Below are positions 59,267 through 64,000 of a DNA stretch of 64,000 bases, one piece after another. This stretch comes from Grammothele lineata (Eukaryota > Basidiomycota > Agaricomycetes > Polyporales > Polyporaceae): NCBI GenBank assembly GCA_002150815.3, contig NDFF03000398.1:1-64000 (forward strand), in the 5' to 3' direction. The number at the start of each line of letters is the position of its first letter. Within the stretch, counting starts at the first letter, position 1. The notes beneath the pieces are model-generated. The model was not told where the DNA came from, made no database searches, and saw nothing but the letters and a program-made list of their open reading frames with translations. The position numbers were made by a program, and so were the translations under genes.

Positions 59267-60586
59267 TCATCTCGTGCTGAAGGACTCGAAGATCTTCTCG
59301 AGAAAGCCTTTAGTTGTGCTACTGCCAGTGATGCTAGTTCCGGTGCTGGTGCTGATGGTGCTAGTGCATTTCTCGTAATATTGCAGGAGCCAGTGATAAG
59401 GGAGTGCAGGGATGCCTTCGAGCTCTGGGACGTAGGTATCGCGAAGAGGGCCGCGAAGGGTAAGACGCGCTGCGGTCCACGCGTGGCCAATGTAATCGGC
59501 GTGGATTCCAATGCAGTACGCTCGGAGCGGGTCCCGCGATGCGATTTTCTTCCAGACATCATGGAACGCCACGACATCGTATGCGAGCTCGTATTTTTCG
59601 ACAGCAGCGAGGAGAGCCAAAAACTGAGAAGGCTCTGATTTGGCAAGTAGGTGGAACATATGGGTGGAAGGGTAAATGGCGGATCGGAGAAGTCCATGCA
59701 GCAGGAACCCATCCTCTTCCACGTTCAGCACTCGGGGTTCGGGGGACTGTTCTTCAGATACGCGGTTCTGTCGTCCGTCCGGTTGGAGAGAAAGGATTTT
59801 GGCGTGAAGTACAGGTGAGGCTAGGGAGAGCACGGTAGCGTGGACACGATACTCGACCCCGTCACTGGAACGGCATGTTAGATCGGGATCGGGACGACTG
59901 GCGGAGAAATCGAAAGAGGGAGGGAGGTCAGGTGACAGCGGTGCTGGAGTATGTTGGCGATGAGTGGACGGGCTTCGAAAGATGCCGTCCGGAGGTATTG
60001 TCGTTCTTGCCGGCCCGGGTCCTTCGACACCTCGACAATGTCTGCGCAAGCGAAAGTAGTCGCCGGCCGAGACGCCAGGAATTCCTGCTAGCTCCCCTAA
60101 GTCCGCTGTGTTGCCCCGGAAGTACTTCGCAGCGACCACAGCGAGCTCGTCCAGCCGCAGCCGGGTGGCCAGTGCCAAGACGTGCATGGGGTTCGTCGGG
60201 GCGAGACCCTTCAAGGCCTCCATCAAGACCGTTGTCGGCAACTCCATCTCGTATTTCATGGCCGCACGCAAGGTCGGCTCTATCTCCTCTAATTTCCAAG
60301 GTTCCTCGGGTTTATTGATCGGATAGCAGATCCGGAGCAAGATCTCGAGTACTTTGCTATCCTCGCTGAGCTCGATAACCGGCCTTCCCAATTTGAGGTG
60401 CTGTTGATCTAGAGGTGGTTGGGGGATGTCGAACATGGTCTCGAAGACGGGTGATGCAGCAATGAGGATCTGGGAAAAGACATGGAATTCGACGAGATCG
60501 GACGAGCGAAGGATGATATCGGCGCTAGGCCTGTGGAATGGATAGGACGCAGCGGACGGAAGTTTTGTTGTTGAGTCTGGTGCCAT
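59267..60586 (-). CDS. Double-module BTB/POZ protein 5, lacking the V-x-L tail exon
   Basis: A single coding exon of 440 codons (439 residues) starting MAPDSTTKLP. The frame upstream is an 81-bp 5' untranslated intron (60679-60599) ending 12 bases before the ATG. Module 1: PFHRPSADIILRSSDLVEFHVFS, ending GIPGVSAGDYFRLRR. Module 2: RPDPDLTCRSSDGVEYRVHATVL, ending YVPELEGIPALPYHWLLQYYEKC. It is the most diverged of the double-module set: after module 2 it ends quickly with a Ser/Thr run and FLEKIFESFSTR, so the Cys pair, the terminal helix and the last intron are all missing. Its module-2 ending, YVPELEGI, resembles the single-module gene at 19308. Convergent with BTB gene 4. Function unknown. 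Confidence 0.8.
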   Translation of the reverse strand: MAPDSTTKLPSAASYPFHRPSADIILRSSDLVEFHVFSQILIAASPVFETMFDIPQPPLDQQHLKLGRPVIELSEDSKVLEILLRICYPINKPEEPWKLEEIEPTLRAAMKYEMELPTTVLMEALKGLAPTNPMHVLALATRLRLDELAVVAAKYFRGNTADLGELAGIPGVSAGDYFRLRRHCRGVEGPGPARTTIPPDGIFRSPSTHRQHTPAPLSPDLPPSFDFSASRPDPDLTCRSSDGVEYRVHATVLSLASPVLHAKILSLQPDGRQNRVSEEQSPEPRVLNVEEDGFLLHGLLRSAIYPSTHMFHLLAKSEPSQFLALLAAVEKYELAYDVVAFHDVWKKIASRDPLRAYCIGIHADYIGHAWTAARLTLRGPLRDTYVPELEGIPALPYHWLLQYYEKCTSTISTSTGTSITGSSTTKGFLEKIFESFSTR

Positions 60587-61437
60587 GGTCTCGGGTGTCT
60601 GAATGATCGCACAGTGCGCGACGTTACAGGTGTCATAATGAGAACGCCGTTCCCGCATGTTTTACGGCAACACACTCACGTGTCTTGGCTTCGTGCGGTC
60701 GTACACGTGGCAATAGATCCGTGTTCGTGTTTCCTGGTGGTTCAAGATGGTTTGGGTATCACTGAATCTCTCAGCAGGATGGATCAGGTCACCTTGACCC
60801 CGGACCGGTCCGTCTGGACTCACATTGTAGGCATGAACACACATAGGGCTGAAATGTCTGTATTCGTCCGGGCCTCGGTGGTTTCGGTAAGAGAATCAGC
60901 CCTGACTCGCCTTCATAGATACCTGCGGGTTTGAGTCGGATGTTATCCCTAAGCAGCCCTTCATGACCTCCGAGGAATCTGATGTATGCCGAAGCGGGAA
61001 CACTTGACGTTTTAAACGATTAGCGCTCTCAAAGGCTAAAGCAGAAACCCGACCCCTCGACCAGGAAAGTAAAGACACTCACTGGGATGCGGCCGTCGCG
61101 CCTTTTCGGACTCGTCAAGTAAACTTTGAGCTCTCCGTCGACAGGTCTGGCTCAACAGGCACCGCTCACTCCACTGCAGAGCAACGGCGGGGCACCTTGT
61201 GGGGCGGCAGAACGCTGCGTGAGCGTGGGTTCAACTGACCGAATTGTAGATAGGGTTGCGAGATCTAAAAGTGCGCGGTGCAAGACCCCGAGGAGCCAAT
61301 GTTACCCTGCCCCGCACAGCTGTGAGATAGGGTAATCCAGATTCGTGACGGCGTATAAATACGACGAACTGGAAAACGAGAGAGTAGGCCATCAATTTCT
61401 CGCTCCCCACTGTCCGGCCTCTAAGAAATACTGTGTC
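60587..61437. other. Divergent intergenic region
   Basis: Contains the 5' untranslated intron of BTB gene 5 (60599-60679) and the promoter of the small Cys-rich gene. The frame upstream of 61438 (from about 61345) begins with GTG and has no in-frame ATG. Confidence 0.45.
61354..61361 (+). promoter_or_regulatory. TATA box of the small Cys-rich gene
   Basis: TATAAATA, 77 bases before the ATG at 61438, a good distance for a fungal promoter. It supports 61438 as the start rather than an exon further upstream. Confidence 0.5.
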
Positions 61438-61868
61438 ATGTGCTTCCATATTGCTGCGTACACTGAATGGGGGTGTGGATGGTGTCAAAACACGACCAGA
61501 CAGACGGTACGTCTTGCTGCTACGTGGCTTGACGCTTGCAGGTGTCTGACGGCGCTGCCACAGGTTGATTGCAATCGCAAGATTTGCCGACTGAGCGCAA
61601 GGCATCAGACGGAGCCTCATGACTGTGTTAATGGATGTGTTGGAACGTAAGTACAACACACAGTCGAGAGACATGTGAGGACTGACCAGATTGACGTCTC
61701 AGGCAAACCGAGGAGCACAACCTCATCATGCGCCGCATCAACCAGATTTGTCGAGCTTGTAGGGATCACGAGCGTGGAGCTGGAGAGCATCCGGTGGTCC
61801 AAAACTCTGGCGTGGAGTTCCAATACGTCGTCGGTGCGCCTGGCTCCGGCCTTGAGACCTGGCCATGA
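61438..61868 (+). CDS. Small cysteine-rich protein, spliced
   Basis: Exons 61438-61506, 61564-61646 and 61703-61868 give 105 residues. Both introns are 56-57 bp with consensus donors (GTACGT, GTAAGT), clear branch-like CTGAC motifs and CAG acceptors, and all phases fit. The protein starts MCFHIAAYTEWGCGWC, then VDCNRKICRLSARH, HDCVNGC, and INQICRACRDH. The spacing M-C...Y...CG...DC...C..S..H...C...C...C..C resembles a group of short intracellular Cys-rich proteins common in Agaricomycetes, which may bind zinc. There is no signal peptide, so it is not a secreted effector of the usual kind. Function unknown. An upstream extension through the TATA box cannot be excluded. Confidence 0.6.
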
Positions 61869-62595
61869 TAAGAAGACGACAACATGCAGGGTCTTAAGGA
61901 TGCGTGATCAAATTGTAGTTACCTAGAAAAGCGAAATGCATCGTGTATCAGCACTGCCAGATACTGAGCCACTGGGAGGCCCCCGCCAAAGCGACTAGGA
62001 GGTAGCGTCACGGCAGCCTGTTAGCCCCCGCCGGACCGGAGTCGGCAGTCGAATTGATGGGGCCCCAAGCGGATGTTGGTCATTAGTGGAACCCGAAACG
62101 GGTATTCCTATGTGCACACACTCGTACGCCCATTGGGTTGGCGATTGGGGTGAATTAAGAGTGTTTGGGGTCATTCGAAGTCGACGTCTGAGGGGCAAGG
62201 GGTTGAGTTTCGAACGCGGCATCAATGACGCTGATCGTGAGCCCGCGGGTTCGTGACATGGGCGCCAAAGCGCTTTGGCCGCGCTGCAGGTGCTGGTCCC
62301 GCCCAGGCTGTCCTCGATGTCTGCCTCCAAGCACGGTCACATCGCTTCAAGGAGACTTACATGTGTAACGCAACCTACGAACTATAAAGCAAAGCCAACG
62401 CTTTCTTGACAAATTTCTCTACCAGTAGCCAGTGATACAAACGGGGAACTCAGTTCGGACGGTTTGCTGCAGCCATCGTGTGGCAACGAGAGCGACTGGA
62501 ATTCGGAGTCGGAGCGGTGAAGACAACATCCCAGAAAGATAATGGAAGACATTGGCAGACATTCAGTTGCTGGGAACGGCGTGCTGCGATACCCG
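61869..62595. other. Intergenic region, no gene supported
   Basis: Short frames on the minus strand (61995-62340) lack splice support and motifs. Nothing else seen. Confidence 0.4.
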
Positions 62596-63509
62596 CTAAT
62601 ACGACTGTCGACCTTCCTCCAATCCGCAGCGGCCCAACTGCACGGCGTAGGTTCCATGATACAAGCCATCGGTAGCTAGAACAATCGATGAGGGGACTCG
62701 TTCCCTGCGGTGTTCCGTCGGTTCGGATACTCGGGAAGGGGCATTGAACTAGGCGCAGCGAAACCTTGCCTCTACGGTGTTCGGAGGGACTTCGCCGGGA
62801 AAAACGTTCCAGGGCAGTGATTTCATGGGTTGGGGGATTTCGAGGGTCCATCGAGGATACAGTTCGGGTCTCCTGACATACAGGCCTCGGCCTGACACGT
62901 CAAGGAAGCAGAATGGGCCTTCGGGGCTTTCGGGAGAGGGGACAGGCGGACGGAGAGAGGCCTGGGGCTTGAGTGCAAGTGGGCCGAGGAGACAGCTGTT
63001 CTTACTGTGCACGGAATGGCGGCCTGTACTCACTGGGACTTGGTGATTGTACCGAAACGCTCCGGGCACCACTCTCCATGGGCTGTGGTCGTCGAGGATG
63101 CATCCCGCCTTGGGATTGTTGGCGCGTGATCAAATCGTGGCGTTCCGTATCAGCAGGGGGCGTTGCCAGGAAAGACGAAGGATCGGGAAACCTTTGAACT
63201 CCAGGGCGGGTATGAGTGGATCTGCAGCCAAGCCAGTCGGGTTGGAAGATGCATCGTGTAAGGCGATGATGGGTATGAGGAGAGGAGAGGGAGCGCAAAA
63301 TCTGGGTGAGGCAGAAGGACGGTCAGTCGTGACTCTGGGCGCGTGAGCATTGGCGGGAGATCCTTTGAGTGGCCGCAGACGCGGGGCATCCTGGGCCCTC
63401 CTCGCCGTCCTGCGGTCCCCGCTCGTCGGGGCATTAGTGCCGCACCGCTGGCACAGACATCATACCGGCAAACGCCTTGCGCTAGAAGGCGGAACGTCAG
63501 ACATGCCAT
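62596..63509 (-). pseudogene. Possible decaying spliced gene
   Basis: On the minus strand an exon starting MACLTFRLLAQ (63509-63476) is followed by a well-formed 66-bp intron (GTATGA, branch CACTAAT, CGCAG; 63475-63410). The same reading frame then continues to 62596 with only two stops, TGA at 63130-63132 and TAG at 62749-62751. Between and after the stops the sequence looks protein-like (ILDDHSPWRVVPGAFRYNH; LYVRRPELYPRWTLEIP; VLATDGLYHGTYAV). Both stops could derive from single C-to-T changes (CGA, CAG). No family is assigned. In GC-rich DNA an open frame of this size can arise by chance, so this is tentative. Confidence 0.28.
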
Positions 63510-64000
63510 CGGTCGCGGACTATCTAGGTATTCGCTGTGCGCTGCATTAGTGTGCCCGAGTGGGCCGCCCTCAAGGGGACGCTTAAGTTGGACCGCGTAG
63601 TGCCGTCGTGAGCGTCGAGGACTCCAGGCCCTCCGTATATCGGATTAACAAAGCGCAAAGGCCTTTCATATCCCTCCGATGCCCGAGGACCTCTTTAACC
63701 CATGAAATCGCTGCAAGCGAGTCCGTGAAAGAGAGTTTGTCGTCATGGTCTGTAAACTCACCGTCTAATCCGTGTCCGCGTTGTTTCTAGGAACAGATAT
63801 ATCTCCATCCCATGGTTGTGCGTAGCAATTGCCCGTATGCGGCAGATGTCATCTGAAAGTGGATCGAGAGGCCAAGTAGAACGCGGTGAGCTAGACATGC
63901 CTTCTGTCCATTACTGCAAGTCTCGACTCGATCATCTATCCTGGCCTTATAGGTGCGCTAATCCTTCAACGGAGACACCTTGGCACGGCGTAACCCTTCC
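63510..64000. other. Right end of window
   Basis: May contain upstream exons of the decaying minus-strand gene: a minus frame at about 63595-63790 reads FTDHDDKLSFTDSLAAISWV, preceded by a CCTAG acceptor-like site. Not resolvable within the window. Confidence 0.25.

Noticed and set aside
61126..61335. Upstream exon of the small Cys-rich gene
   Set aside because: No ATG, and no donor/acceptor combination joins in phase; a TATA box lies between it and the chosen ATG.

Overview
The window is genomic DNA of a filamentous basidiomycete, most likely a white-rot Agaricomycete of the Polyporales type. The reasons are small (about 45-80 bp) GT-AG introns in nearly every gene, codon-biased GC-rich exons, a class II manganese peroxidase with 13 short exons, a secreted macrofage-activating-glycoprotein homologue, and expanded BTB, F-box-like and seven-helix membrane families. 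Gene models were built by joining open frames across splice sites and checking phase. They are predictions made without transcript data, and family names rest on motif recognition.

Left part (1-17.6 kb): a GPI-anchored cell-wall protein with a Kre9/KNH-type domain; a C2H2 zinc-finger protein (minus); a tandem pair of F-box-like paralogues (4.8-7.3 kb); a DUF302-type protein (minus); two neighbouring RING/coiled-coil proteins (9.3-12.4 kb); a long coiled-coil protein with a 21-nt optional microexon; and a nitronate monooxygenase.

Middle (17.6-39 kb): a tRNA-Val gene and a compact inverted-repeat element (a MITE candidate with TA flanks) precede a single-module BTB gene. Then come a 1732-residue pericentrin/Pcp1-type spindle-pole scaffold, a mitochondrial cardiolipin synthase, two tRNA-Arg(ACG) genes in opposite orientation with identical exons and different 7-nt introns, a tandem pair of seven-helix membrane proteins with matching exon lengths, a short-type manganese peroxidase, and the MAG-like secreted glycoprotein.

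Right part (40-64 kb): five further BTB genes (three in a minus-strand tandem row, then two convergent ones), each with two BTB-helical modules. They are interrupted by a Reg1-like protein phosphatase 1 regulator and a 4.1 kb GC-rich gap. All five have an intron ending 1-12 nt before the start codon, and four have a last intron that cuts just before a V-x-L tail. Near the right end lie a small spliced cysteine-rich gene and what looks like a decaying gene.

The genes do not form one pathway. Housekeeping genes (spindle pole body, cardiolipin, glucose signalling) alternate with fast-evolving duplicated families. The most distinctive system is the BTB family: an internally duplicated module, conserved flanking introns, and Trp-Gly motifs in the disordered tails of two members that could be Argonaute hooks.
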